DNA of 64,000 nt from Hofstenia miamia (Eukaryota > Xenacoelomorpha > Acoela): the NCBI GenBank assembly GCA_004352715.1, contig SCFE01000019.1:2089545-2153544 (forward strand), given 5' to 3'. Shown here one piece after another: positions 1-14,300 of this stretch (position 1 is the stretch's first letter; each line of letters starts with the position of its first letter). Both the position numbers and the translations under genes were made by a program. The notes below the pieces were generated by a model, which saw nothing but the letters and a program-made list of their open reading frames with translations, did no database searches and was not told the origin of the DNA.

Positions 1-985
1 GATTACTCGTCAATTATTATCTATAATTTTCTTTTTGCGTTTTCCAGCATTTTCATTGTTGATGTCGTAAATGTTTTCCCAATGTCTTAGTGATCTTTCA
101 TTTGCATGTGCGTTGTGGCTTTGCGATTTGTTTCATTCACATTGCTTTATCATGCGAACAGTATTAGACAAATGAGAGTTTATAATTTTGTATTTTAAAA
201 TAGAGTAAATCAAAGCTTAAAATATTTTTTCAATTATATGCTTTATTGAGTTAAGTGTTTTTGAAAGGTTTTTGACATCCCACAATAAGGTGTGATGAGA
301 CTTCCACGGTATGAATGGTAACTTACTTCAAGGAAATTCCTGTCTAATGGACATGATGGAGCTAATTTCGCTCAACTCCGGCAAATGGTTAATGGAATAA
401 GCTAAAATTTTACCTATTTTGTAAGGTTGACAACTTGAGGCAAAATGTTTGTTAGGTTTTGTACAACAGGGGCATACGCAGGATTTTCTGACGGTATTCA
501 TCTTAGTCATGAACAAAAGCGGGGCGAACCCACGCAATCATTTTTGAAAATATTGAGAAAATGGACCCTAAAAACGCATTTCACGATCTTAGATTTTAAA
601 TGTTTCCATTTTTTTACCGAATTTTTTTATTTAACTAGAAAAAATCAAATTTGAAAACCTGACGGACGAGATGTTCTACCATGCCCCCTTGCATACGCCA
701 ATGTTGTACAATGTTAAGCGATATATATATAGTTGTTTCAAGTGGCTTCAAAAAAGTTTGTCAGATTACAACTGGTACATTAGAGTGTCCTGATACCACT
801 AAACGATTTTTGGGTATAGAATGAGATAGGACGATAAAATGAGAGCATGAGGCAAGCATTTGTCAGCAAATTCAGAAGTTTACAATTGAGTAAAGAGCAA
901 ATAGGAACAATCTCCGAGTCTATGCTGTTCGCTGTAGTTGTTTTTCTCTTGTATTTGTTTTCACGATATTTATATATCCATTTAG
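1..985. other. Upstream intronic sequence, nothing recognised
   Basis: An AT-rich stretch with short chance ORFs only. The N-terminal ADGB exons should lie further upstream. I found no segment here with good splice sites and family-like protein. Confidence 0.4.
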
Positions 986-1075
986 CATGGCGTCACAGGA
1001 ACACCATCAGCTGTAAGTGCAAAGAAATCTGCTGGAGATAAAGGAAAAGGCACCAGTAGTCCACTTATTAATGCA
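986..1075 (+). CDS. ADGB: ADGB candidate exon 1 (Lys/Ser/Gly-rich linker)
   Basis: An acceptor TTTAG at 981-985 opens a phase-0 frame reading a Lys/Ser/Gly-rich linker (SAKKSAGDKGKGTSS) to a GTATGC donor at 1076. A stronger GTAAGT donor sits inside it after 1012, and using that gives a 27-nt exon in the same phase. Low complexity makes homology impossible to judge. It is included because its phase fits the next exon. Confidence 0.35.
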
Positions 1076-4000
1076 GTATGCTTTTTTATTTGTTACTTTC
1101 CTTTTTACAATTTGTTATTTTTATTTCTTCTTTTTTATTTTGAACATTTTCAAAGTAGATTATTGCAAGTTCTCCTACATATTCGAAACGCAATTGTTAA
1201 TCACAGGTCCTAATATTATATTTTTAAATTGATTTTGAAAAGGTGTTATATTTGCTTTAATTCTTTTTTACATGTGATGCGATCTCTCACTTTTTTGAAA
1301 GGCCCGTGGCTTCCCTTTTACGGTATAATAGTAAACCCAAAAAGTTCATTCGTACTTAAAGTATCTGATTGCATAATGAATGTTGATTTTAAATAGTATT
1401 TCTGTTTAAATGATCCGCACTAAGGGTGTATATAATAATATTGTGTACACCTTATCCACACCCATGTTAAATTTGTGAAAAAACACATCTATATAACAGA
1501 TTTATAGAACATGTTGTGACCATTGACACATTTATGTTGATTATTTTTCTTAATTATTTCGTTTTTGTGTCGCAAAGTACTGTAAAAGATACATGTGAGA
1601 ATTCTATACGGAACTGTTTCAACCCATTACGATTCCTCTGCAATTATTTTGTGACTGCCTTAACTTTTTAAAATGCAATGATTTAAGGAAAAGGAAACGA
1701 TTTTAAATGTTCGGCCACATGGCTCACCCCTCGAATTTATCAAGTCAACCACCAGAGTAACAAAGATCCACTCGCATTTTGTAGACAACTTAGTACAGGT
1801 TTGTGCACAGTTCTCTCAATTCTTTCAAAAAAGAGCGGTTTAACAGTGTTTTTAAAAGTTTCGCCTTGTATTGTTTTATAGTTTCAGTTATATATAACTT
1901 ATGTTAAACCGCCACGTCACCAAGTAAGTAGATCTGTGATTCTTATTAGTTCTACTTTTATACACTCTAACTGTTATTAGTACACATTATAGATAGACAG
2001 GCCTACAAATAAATACCATAGAATCTCCAGATGACACTACCACCATTTATCTTTAGCTATTTGTTCTTACAAATAGATAGCATCTTCACTAAATCAGCTT
2101 TCCTAATGTCTTCCATACTATAATCAATTATGACTACAAAAAGTTACAATCCTTTTTTAATGATTGTATTCCGAAAGTGGTAAATTACTTATTGTATAAG
2201 CAAAGTAAATGTGAAGAAGATATTATGTACATAAATGACAAACCCTGTTTATATCAACGGAGCATTCGTAGACAAAATTTAACTGTACCAGAAAAGGTGT
2301 TGAATTTTAAATGGTTTAGAGTGGGACAGACGATCGTCTCTCGCTATTTCTCAGTGTCGACAGTTTGAAGCCAATTGAGTTGATTTTGAATTTTTCCAGT
2401 TTATGTGGATGGCTGGATCCGAGCCCGCCCCCAGCGTTACCAGTTGAAAATAAAGAAATTCTTAACAGTGCTGCTACAACGGCAAAGCTTGTCAAAGAAA
2501 AGAGCGTCGTAAGCGAAGCTCCCAGCATCTATTCTGACCGTAAGTGCTTTCACTTACAATATGCTTATTTTCGGTATCAATCATGTAAATCTGAAGTAAC
2601 ATGAGGTTTATCCATAGATTTTCCAAAGGACTTTACTGTTTTTGTGAATTCATGTTGAATTAAGATTTGGGTTCATCTTCAGATTCTCACGTCCACTAAA
2701 CTACGTTTAAAATGTGTTTTTATGTAATTAAATATATTATAGTCATTGTAATGGACTTAGATTTACTAATATATACTATTGGTTGGCTCGGATTTGAAGA
2801 AATTTATATGGAGCAATGTAAAAAAAATTTTACTAAAAGCTAACTGCATAATTTTTGAATGTATAAATCTACTTTGTAATATATGTAATCGTATATGTTC
2901 AAATTTGATTTGGAGCAGCATTTATTTCAGATGGAGCTACAATTAGAGACGATATAGAAGCTCGTAAACGCGCGAAGCTTGTTCCAGGAATCCTTGTGGC
3001 AGAACCTTACTCTTGGAAGCATCTTACAACTGGGAATCCATTGCTGAATATCAAAAGCACTGGAGTCAAGGCCGTTATGTTGTGTTTGAATCCAGGCAGA
3101 CATGTTTTAAGATTTCATGTGAATGCGCCACTGGCGTGGAACTTGCATATTGTGTCGTCTACACGCTTTGTGTTTGGAGATGAAGAGAATGTCATGAACA
3201 GTCTTCTAACGGTAGGGATTCTAATAGAAAATCATTCCCTATGTCACTTTGTATTCCTCTCTGTGATTCTATACATTTTAACAATTCGTAAAATATTTTA
3301 AACTGACACCTCGTTTGTTTATCAGAATTTAATATTTGGGTTGTTATCTCTGTGTTAAAAATTTCAGGAAAATATATTTCTTTTCTGTAATATCTTTGAA
3401 AAACTCTCCATATTAATGTTAAATGCTCATTGACATCATGCGTATCACTATTCCAAGTTTTAGTCTTTTGTATTCAGTTTTCATGTGAATTTTAATTTCT
3501 AGATTAATTCTCATTATAAATAATTATTTTTAGGAAAGCCTTCGTTTTCAGGAATATTCAGTTTCGCTGATTTCAAAACTTGGGAAATTTATACAAGGCT
3601 TCTCTGATAGTGAACAGCGTGATCCTGCTTTTGAAGAACTCAAAGAGAGCATCAATCCTTCACCGAATCTTCAAGATAATATTGATGTATATATTTATTA
3701 CATGAATCTCAATTTCTTATGATTTTTATAATTACGTTAAGAAATATAGCAGTCTAAGAACAACTTTAACATATACTGACATTTTCATGCTGTTTTTTGT
3801 TAGATATTTTAAAATATTTTCACCATCTTTTTTAGTCATTTTGAATCTGTAAAAACTGTTCTATATCAGTTTTACATTCTAGTCGATAGATTAAACAGTG
3901 GATAAACCACAATCCGGGTCCGAACCTTACATCTGGAAATGGGCTTATTTAACCGTGAGAATCCTATGGTTAAAGGGAGTTATCCTTGACATGCTGACCC

Positions 4001-7000
4001 ATGAGACGCACTTATCGCTGGGCACCAGCGAGCAGACTTGCTAACATTGTTTACATTGTGTCGCCGTCTGCTCACCACAAAATAAATAGACAGACTTCAC
4101 GCCCGTCATGCCCCTTGTGCACTAAGTTCACATGGCAGCACCTTCTACCCTTTAAGCATTGGCATTACTGAGGATCCGCTGCGTGGAGAGCGCTTTTAAA
4201 GAACCATTTAGGCGCACTGTCCTTGGTTTTCACCGTTCCATATAGTTTTTTGCTCTTTGAATAAATTCTACATCAAGATTAGTTTAACTCACTTTTATGA
4301 AGATGCAAAGAAATTTCAATACTTTTGTTAAGCTTATTAAATAAGACATTGTAAATATATTCTATCAATGATGTGAATTTTGTTTTTAGGTGTTCCGCAA
4401 GGCTTTCTACTATACAATTGGCGTGTTGTTTGCTGATGGAATTTCCTCTGATATGATTTTCGCTCTGCGCTGTCTAACATGTGATCTTCGCACGGAAAGT
4501 GTCGTTGATATCATGGCAAAGAAATCAGGTAGGATCTTGTTCTTTTTTACTTTTGTTTTCATGTATTGCACCAGGAACCCAATCTCGTTCAAAAACCAGT
4601 GTGAAATCTAAAAGTAAGTGTCAAAAATTAAATCCTAAAACTTAATTCATTTTCATTTGACCAAGTTTTAGTAATATTCATCACCAGTCATTGTAAATTA
4701 TCAATTTTCAATGTGCAGATTCAAGTATATTCAATACTAAAAGTCAATTTTAATCTTTTTCAACATCTTAATAACTAAGAAATCAATAGAATGCCTAAAA
4801 TTTTAGGTATTTCTTTGTCTTAGTCTAATATTTGCTGTGAATTGATTTGTTTTTCAACTCTGGGTCTGGGTGTATCTTATCACTTTTGATGGATTTTATT
4901 AATTTCGTTCAATTCTTTGGTTTTAATTCATCCCTTAAAACGGAATCCAATTTATGTTGAAATGACATCATTATAGAATTTCTGACTTAAGCAGACGTTA
5001 GAGAAAATGATTATCTGAAATATAAAGTATTATAAATGTGTGGGAAGGATTGAATGGATCCCGCCTTAAATGCATGATTTTTGTGAATCGTTAGAATCAA
5101 CTATCATTCTAGTTTTACATTCAGCATTTATCCTAATTTTTTATCCACACATAACCTAATAATTAAACTTTGTATTACAGATTCCCGCGGTAAGTTTTCT
5201 TTTTTAACTTTGCATGTGCATGTTGTAGAGGAACCTGAGCCTGAAAATCGTCCTCAACCAACAAGTAAAAAAGAGAGTCGCCGGGAAAGTAAAGTCGTCA
5301 GCACCGGAAGACATTCCGCTGTCCAAAATGATGCAGGTGGTAATTTAATTAGCCTCTTTAAATAACCATAAGTTTTAGAGCATCGTTGGATGCTATTGCG
5401 GAAATATATATATATATATATATATATATCCTCAAATTTATTGACTGAATTTCAAAGCTCAGAATGGGCTCGTACTGTATGAATGTAGACAGTTAAGGCC
5501 GAATAAAGTAGTACCTAGCACTCAGCACAAAAAGCTATCAATGTCATATTTATTATTGGCTTAGGATATCAAAATAGACGTCAAACGAATTCAGAACTTA
5601 TTAAATTTGGGCATTCTATTTTTTTACTTAAATAAACCATTTTGTACTAATGCCCACATATAAGAATTTTAATGTTTTATACTATTTACTGTATTTTGTT
5701 TTCCTCGATACAGGCTCACCATAGTTATCATTAATCTTCATTGTTCATTGATAAATATCGCATCTATTTCCATCTGTTTCGCATCTGTTTAGCCTACCTT
5801 GATGCAGTTACTTATTGATAACTTTCGCCATTCATAGAATCCTATTTGTTGAGTTGGCAGGCATGTAGAAACGTCAAGAGATGAAGGCATTCACATATTT
5901 ACCATTTTTCAATTTATCAACTCCACATTTCTTAAAAAATTCATTCATATAAACCCTTTACAAGCATGTGCATGTTACTAGACGGTGATTGATTAATTCT
6001 AACAACATGGAGCAGTATGAATGCCAAAATTTATGGATTATAGTTACAATTCATTTTGTATAGAATGAAATGCCGATATTTTATAATACTAACAGCGATG
6101 ATTGCACCATTTAACAACAATTATGGAATTTACTAAATGTTCAAGTGAGTATGGTTTTTAAGAATAAAAATATTAATGCTAAACTGCTGTTCAGTGTGAT
6201 TTTAAGGATACAAAACGTTCCATTCGCATTTTCGAACAATTCCCTCCAATCAAATGTTTGGATATTAACACATCTATTGGCAAATGTGCTCCCATGGTGA
6301 AAATTGAGTTAAAAACTGTTCCTGTACGAGAAGAACTTGAATGTATTCACTATATTTCAATGAAACTTCAGATTCTTGTAAAACAACTATAATCCCACAT
6401 TGTTCATCTCAGAACATCAAGAGGTCTAAACTCAGCTATTTTTTTTCTGTAGACAGACCACTGAATATCTGTTGTGGCGCGCAGTATGCAAAGTCAGAGG
6501 TCGTGACACCGCCAGAGTTCGTTACCGGGTCGGATTTTAAAATGTTAATAAGAAATGCGACATTCCTCTATCCTGCAGTTTTGATGTTTTGCGCGTTATG
6601 AGCGTATAAATATTTTTCAAGACATAATAATGGATTTTAAAATATTTCTGGGATCGAGATTAGTAAGTTACTTACATTTATTACATCTACATTTGTTCAC
6701 AAATAATTTTAGATTCATCTGTTCATAGTTTTCTATCGACCTTATGTTTTGTCGTTCTCTTTAATATTTAAATAAGTATTATTTTGTATTGTTATTTTTA
6801 TATTCTGTCTACCAAGTTCGCAATAATGTAATTTAGCTCAAATGACCAATAAGGCATTGGAGACGTGGAAAGAGAAGGAGCTTACTGAGGAAGAGTTAGA
6901 ATCTATAATGGTTATTCAATCCGCTTGGAAGGGCTTTTATTCTAGAAGCATTATCTCTGCTCAACAGCCTGGTAAGAGTGGTTTTTAAACTCTATATTTT

Positions 7001-10000
7001 AGATGAATCAGCGAGCTTTTGGGAAATGGAAGATGATTTAATTTCTGAACAACGAAGCATGGATTGTCCAGGTGATGCTTTAAAAGCGAGAATGGCTTCT
7101 GCTTGGGAGTCTGGTGATTATTAATCCTCAATGTCTATTCTTTTCTGTCTTTGTTGTCTTTTTCATTGATCTGTGTTACTTTTAGAAGCTATATGTGCAA
7201 GAATAGAAATTTTCTAGCCAATGCTGTCTTGATATACAGTCATATATAAATCATAGAAAAGCATATGAGTGACTTTAAATGATTTTCGCATTGCAGAAGT
7301 AGTTCAACTAATAATTTCTTTCAGATAAGAATTCTTGTAATTCGAATGTATCAGTCGATAATGGCGGTGATTTGGCTAGTCTTAATATATATCTATTACA
7401 TAGGCACATAAAATAGCCTGATATTCTTTGTTTCATTTTATTCAGTGTTTCTTTTAGTAAAATTATATCAAACGAACTCAACATATTTTCTGATCACTGC
7501 TTTTGGACAAACATCTCTTCTTCAATATACCATAATACAGTTGTAAATCTTGCCTTTCGAGTAAGCATTAGGCATGTTCTCTGTTCAGATTGATTTCAGC
7601 AATTACGGTGCTGAGTTGTTCAGGAAGCAACCCTTAATTTGTGGATTTTTTAAGGTGTCTCAATCAGCAATACACAATGGAATGACTTGTATACTTCGTC
7701 TACCTAGTGCTAATACAGCACTCATTTAATAACTTTGAGGCAAAGCCTTGGTCAGGTATTTGGATTTAGTGAGGATTGAGCTAAATTTGTTTGATGTATA
7801 AATTTATCACGTGGCAATAAAATCGCAGTAGCAATAATATTAAGGAACTTCTTGTCATGCGTCCTGACTTCTGTAAGGAGAAGATGCTAAAATTTGATGA
7901 TAAACATTTGTGTTTTAAGCAGCATTCTAGGGTACCTATAGTATTAACATTCGATTCCTTAGGCACTACAGACAACGACAAGGCCAAAGAGCAATTGATG
8001 AAAATCTGGCAAGCTTTTCAACCGAATAGTGAGTCGGCCGGTTTGATGCTTTTAAGGTATATTTGTTTTTATAGAATCAAGCCTAATTAATGTTTTAGAA
8101 CAATGTTTCGTATCGATCCTGATCAAATTATTCGCTTCCCTTTTAGTAAAGATGAATGGTTTAAAATTACATTTTCTGACTACAGTGGCAATTATCCTGA
8201 GCAGCCACCTAATACATGGTTTGTCGTTTTCAGGTGAGAGGTCCCTGTTTAATCCCTAGTTTATGTCAGCAATAGTAAGAGAACTACCAATGGTTATATT
8301 TTTGCAAAAAATATCAAACTTAGTGATTCACTAAGATTCATTTTTATTCGTATTTGAAAGTATTAAGCCCTGATTAATGGCACAATAGATCTACAAAACG
8401 CAAGTCCTGTCATTTTTTATGTAAAAATTATCTTAATTTGTTTCATTGGAGTGTTAATTTAAAGTTATATTTTTTGAAAAATATACGTGGTCTTTAGAAG
8501 TATATTCTACGTTGATGACCTAAGTCTTCTGGTTCCAAAACTAAGTTCTACAGTAAACACATGTTTTCTTCGCGTGATCAATAATGATACAGGTGAAGAG
8601 GTTGACAAAGTATTTATGCGAGTAGCTCCTCACACCTATAGTCGTAATCAGGTTTGTGTTAATTTTTAGGATTCGATTAATAAATTATTCTTTGGTTTAC
8701 ATTTGAGTTCACAAACCCGATCCGACCCAACACGATTTCGGATTAGGATTCGGGTCTGTTTATTTTGATTGCTTCTTGTCGGGTCCGGGTCTATTGGATT
8801 TTTTGTTTCGTGTCGAGACTTTCTCATTTTCTTCATTTTAGCAAGTAGTTATTATACCTAATAATAAATAGGCATTTGATCTCAGTTTATTATTGTAATA
8901 ATAAACTCTTCAATTAAACTTTGCTGTTATACTACTTAGTAAGCAATAATAGATCTGTCGTGAATTTATTTTGCCTGGAAGCAAATCAATTTCATGTTTG
9001 TGATCGGATGTGTTAGTTGTTTTTTTACGGTCTTATCGGGTTCGGGTCTTTGTGAAAGACAACTTTCGTATCGGGTTGAGTACGGTAAAAAGTTCGAACT
9101 CAATGAGAAATCTATCATACATATTTTTATTATAGCACCTAAGATCTTTTCATATACTAACGTCACTTGTTTTTTGAACAAAAACATTGATGTGCTTTGA
9201 GCAGCTAAACTGTGTTTATTTAAAGTTTTTCGATTTTTTCAAGCTTTCTTAACTTTGTATTTAACTAAAGTTGTGTAAATTTTAGTTGATTTGCCCTTAC
9301 ATTGATTAAGTTTTAAAAATGCGTGTTCATTTTGTTAAACTTTAGCGGGGATACACGTTTCTATGTGAAGGTCGATCTTCAGACTACACTCTCCCGGCTG
9401 GTAAGTGGAGAATGCGTCTCATTGGATGCCAGCAACCCTTGCCAACTCCAACAAATGATACTATCACCACAAATCTCCATGTAAGAGAAATCAAAGACTA
9501 TTACGTTCCAAACGACCATAAAATCATCTATAGGTAGCCTAAAAACCGCTTGTTTTAAAACTAGAATTGAATATTTAGATATTCTGTAAAGGTATCCGAG
9601 GATCATTTAGCCACAATCCAAATGCAAACTTCGAAGTTAGATGTTTACATATTGCTAGAAATATTAGATAATGAGGAGAAAGTGGCAAGTGCAACAGGCA
9701 AAGGCCATGCTATAATTCCGGCTTTTGTATTTCTTAAAGATTCATCGCAGAGTCGTCAGAATTGTAAGTTTCATAAGAGATTGATTTTTATCATTGATTG
9801 AGTTTTTATCATCGAGACCGTTTGCTATTTTCACATGAGCGGTTTATTTAGTAGATCTGCATATTAAGTTTGAAATCATCCCCTGACTTAAATGAAATAC
9901 TTTTCGGTAATTTCCATTTTATATAAAGTACGTGACTTGGAGTGTGATTTTCTTAAAATACCTGGGAAAAATTTTAGTTATTTCGACGGCCATGCATATG

Positions 10001-11305
10001 ATGTATTTAAGATAAAGATTGTTTCTGCAATCGGCACTTATTCATAGGCGATTAAAATATTTTGTCGTTAAATAGGCTGAACCATTTTACAGTGAAACAA
10101 AGCCCAATTACATTTGGTTTAAAACATTTCACCAGTTGTCTTTTGGTGCCTTCATCGTCCAGCTCCCAATTATTGCCCATTAGAAATGCCTTTGATCTCT
10201 CTTAGAAACACCCTTCCCTCTAATTTTTAGATTAAATTCTTAAGTATTACTTTACATAGGCATATGATAGCATCTCCATAAATTCTTCGTTTACATTGTG
10301 CAATAATTTGAACGCTTTAATTCTTGTATACATGATTCATTTCTGAGAAATGATGTTTTTTCATGTAACAGACTTTATGGAATTCCGTGTGGGTTTGTTT
10401 TCATGTTGTTATTCTAGTTGACAAAAAGCGAATGAAGCAGCGGGATGGTAAGTTTTATTGGGCATGCACGTGTTTTTATATGCTCACTCTATCATCTTCA
10501 TTACTGTCTTGTTTGCAAATTTACAGTTCGCATTTTGTAATAAATGTCAAAGTATCATATATATGTACATGTATATTTAAATGTCAAACAAATTGAAAGT
10601 TTTTCTTTTTGCTTTTACAAAAAAACGTATAAAATAAGTTTACATAAAGAAGTGTAATGATTATTTATATTTGTAGTTTACAATATCTAATTTTGTGTAA
10701 ATTGTGCCAACATTTTAACAATACATAACGGTTTGTTCTTATGTATGTTTCTAAGTAGTTAAATTTCGTTCATCAGTATCTAGTAATAGCTGCTATTAGC
10801 AATACTGTCTGAAGATAAATTAATTAAACATTTATTTTACATTATATTCTTTTAAATATCACTGCTTTAATGTATTGCCATTTTGGTCAACTCATTTTTT
10901 ACCGTAGGGCTCATAAATTAAATAAGTATTAAATGTTCATATATATTTCATGTATGCATGCAATCATTTTATACTTTTTATATTATAACTTTAAGTAAAA
11001 TTTAGAAGCTATGAATATATGACTAGTTATGTTATATAGGACCCTCGCGAAGTTTGTCGCTGGAAGAAAAACTAAGAAAAATAAGTGTTCCTAAAAAGTT
11101 ATTAGAAACATCCCATAAGATCTTCTTGCGAAATTCCTCAATGAGTAAAAAAGGAAAAGCTACCAAAATAAAATCCAAACGCATTCCAAAAGCGCAAGAA
11201 TTGGATGCCATGTGTAGGAAACTGTTATATTGGCCAATGTTCTCTTTTGGTTTAATGAGACCATGTGCTGTTCTTTCACTTTTCTATCCCACTATTCATT
11301 TTATG

Positions 11306-11360
<55 letters not shown>

Positions 11361-14300
11361 GATATCTAATAAAATTTATTTATTGTTTACCATGTTACTT
11401 TATAGTACAAGTTTATAAATTTATTTAACCCTTAAACGATGGATATCATCAATTGATGTTTTACTAGAGAGCAGTGGGTATTACCAATTATTTAGCTGAT
11501 GATGATAATGAGATCGCTTTTGAAATATCAGATATTTTACGCTTTACGATATTTCTATTAATTTTTATCTTGGATATGCACAAACAAGACACCGAACCAA
11601 TACAGTAGTGTAAAAAATAAGTCGGCTTACAAAACAAATAAATGGTTCTCAATAATTGATTTTTTTAACTTTCTAACACTAATGTATAATTTTTTTTGTT
11701 AATTTAGTTTCACTAACATACATTTTTTTCAAGATCTTACGTACTGTTAGAAAAATAGATAGTTATGCAGAAAGTCGTAGAAATGTTTTGAGTTTTAAGT
11801 TCTGTACTCCATTTCAGTGACCTGGATCGAAACATCATTATATATTACATTTACAGAATGTAACCATATAAATGCAGAAATACATTTTCACAGCGTAATA
11901 GCTGCATAAATTGTATTCTTTCATGTTGATTTTTATAATTGTTAAGATTAAATATAAATCTGCATATTTTTAAGCTATTGTATTGGATTGGCGTCCTATT
12001 ATTTAGTTGTCCCTAATACATCTGCCTTCCATTTTGAACTTTGAAATACGTAAGAATATGTAGAGAAAATCTAAGGGGGTTGTTTTGTCTATGTGCTTCT
12101 AGCACATTTTATTATAGCATGACTTGTTGGATTTCGGATTATATTATATGTAGGTATTGATTACTGAGGAAGACTACATTACAAATGTTTCAGTACTTCA
12201 TGCTACAATATTGAAAACAAGATTATATATATTTGTATATCTGTAACAAATGACATTATTTATTTAATAAGAGTCAAAGCAAATTTATTGCTTAAATGTA
12301 TATAAAAACTATAAACTAACACATGACAAAAATATTTACAAAACTAATTAAATATGCAATATTAATTAAAGGGCAGTTTTAAAAGTAATTTGACCATGCG
12401 TTGAGTTTATTATCTATGCCCAATAATGTTTGCCTACTTAATAGAACTTGTTTTATTTTTTTCTTGAAGTGTTTATAGTTTTTCTCACATTTTATATCAA
12501 TACTTAAATCATTCCAAGAGATTGAACATTTAAAAGAAAATGAATCTTGACGATTATTGATGCTAAAAAGTGTTTTATTTCTTTTATTGATTTTGATGTA
12601 ATTATTAAGAAAACTTAATGAACTTAATTCATGAATAAATTTGTGAATCATACATAAAGATTGATACTGAATAAAGTAATTCGGGGCCAAAATGTTATAT
12701 GATGATCTTAATTGCGTTATGGATTCATGTTTTTCAATATAATTAAGTGTTCTAAATGCCCAGTTAAACATTTTTGCTAATGATGAACGTTTTTGCGATG
12801 TGAGATTTTGAAAAAGAAATGCACAGTAATTAAATTGACTTAAGACAAATGAATGAATTAGTTCTACATGCGATGATTTTCCTACATGGCGCAAATGGTA
12901 CAAATATTTTATTCCACATGCCATCTTTTTTAATTTGTGGGAGAAGAAATTATCGAAATTTAAGTCATTGTCTAATAATACACCTAGATAGTTTACACAT
13001 TTACTTTGACTAATTTCGTTATCACAAACATTAATTTTAAAATTTTTAGTAAGCTTTTGTTGTTGTTTAGATGAAAAGATGATAAATTGAGTTTTGTCAG
13101 AATTGATTTTTAGTTTATTATGATTGAAATATGTTACGAGATTTTCAATATCTTTTGTCAAATGTTTGGTTGCCTCAAAGGGATTTTTTGCTGTCCGTAA
13201 TATACAAGTATCGTCTGCATATTGGTAAATAGTTCCATTTGTCAAGGATTTTGAAATGTCATTGACATAAAGTGCGAAAAGAATGGGTCCTAATACAGTT
13301 CCTTGTGGTAAGCCTAGATTTGTAGTAGTATAGTCTGAGAAAATGTGATCAATTTTTACTCTTTGTCTGCGATTCTCTAAAAAACTCATAATGAAATTTA
13401 TTGCATTGACACTAAAACCTTCTAGCCTTAATTTTTCTTCTAAAATATCGAAATTCATTGAATTAAATGCTTTGCTTAAATCAAGTAAAGCAACCGCTGT
13501 AAACAAATTTTGATTTAAATTTTGTTTAATTTTTTCTGTGATTGATAAAATCGCATCAGATGTGCTGAATTTAGGTCGAAATCCAAATTGATTACTTGAT
13601 AAAATTTGATTGTCATTGATAAATTTGTACATTTGTGCGGCTAGTTGTTTTTCAAATATTTTTGAGAAGGGGTGTGTTATACTAATTGGCCTGTAGTTCA
13701 TGGGGTCTAGCGGGTCTCCTTTTTTATATAACGGTGAAATATCAGATTGCTTTAAAAGGGTAGGAAAGTCATTATTTATAATACTTTGATTAAATGCTAC
13801 AAGCAGGTATTCACCAAAAATATAAAAATATTTCTTAATTATCCAATACGGCAGGTTACTGGATCCACATGATTTATTATTATCTAGCTTATTTACTACA
13901 TTTCTAAGTTCATAGTAGGAAATTAAGTTGAAATGAAAACGTTCCTTGCGTATATCAGGTTGTTGGGGTGAATTATTTCCAATTTTTCCGAATTTAAAAT
14001 TGAATTTACCCATATTTTCAAAATTTCTGTTTAAAATGTTTGCGATATCCTTCTTATTCTTGTACATCTTATTATCATGTTTGATTCCTTCAATGCTTAT
14101 GTTTAGCCCCTTAGTTTTACCAATGCTTTTATTAAGAAAAATTCCATTTTTGGTTAGATTTCTTTAGGCGTTTGAAGTAATCCTTTAACTTACATTCACA
14201 ATTAAATTTGCGGCTCTTTTTGATTAATTGCTTAGCGTGTTCATAATTAGTCCAATTAAGATTGATGGGATCCGATTTCGCAAGTTCAAAGAGTTTATTT

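Noticed and set aside
2391-2400. TTTTTCCAG as acceptor of ADGB exon 3
   Set aside because: The protein segment LKPIELILNFSS, typical of the family, spans it without a break, so the exon starts at 2320.
6341-6601. 86-codon ORF as an ADGB exon
   Set aside because: Exons 7 and 8 join in phase without it and its sequence shows no family character.
11054-11418. ORFs ending in poly(Ile-Tyr)
   Set aside because: They read through a (TA)n microsatellite; only 11040-11213 is exon.
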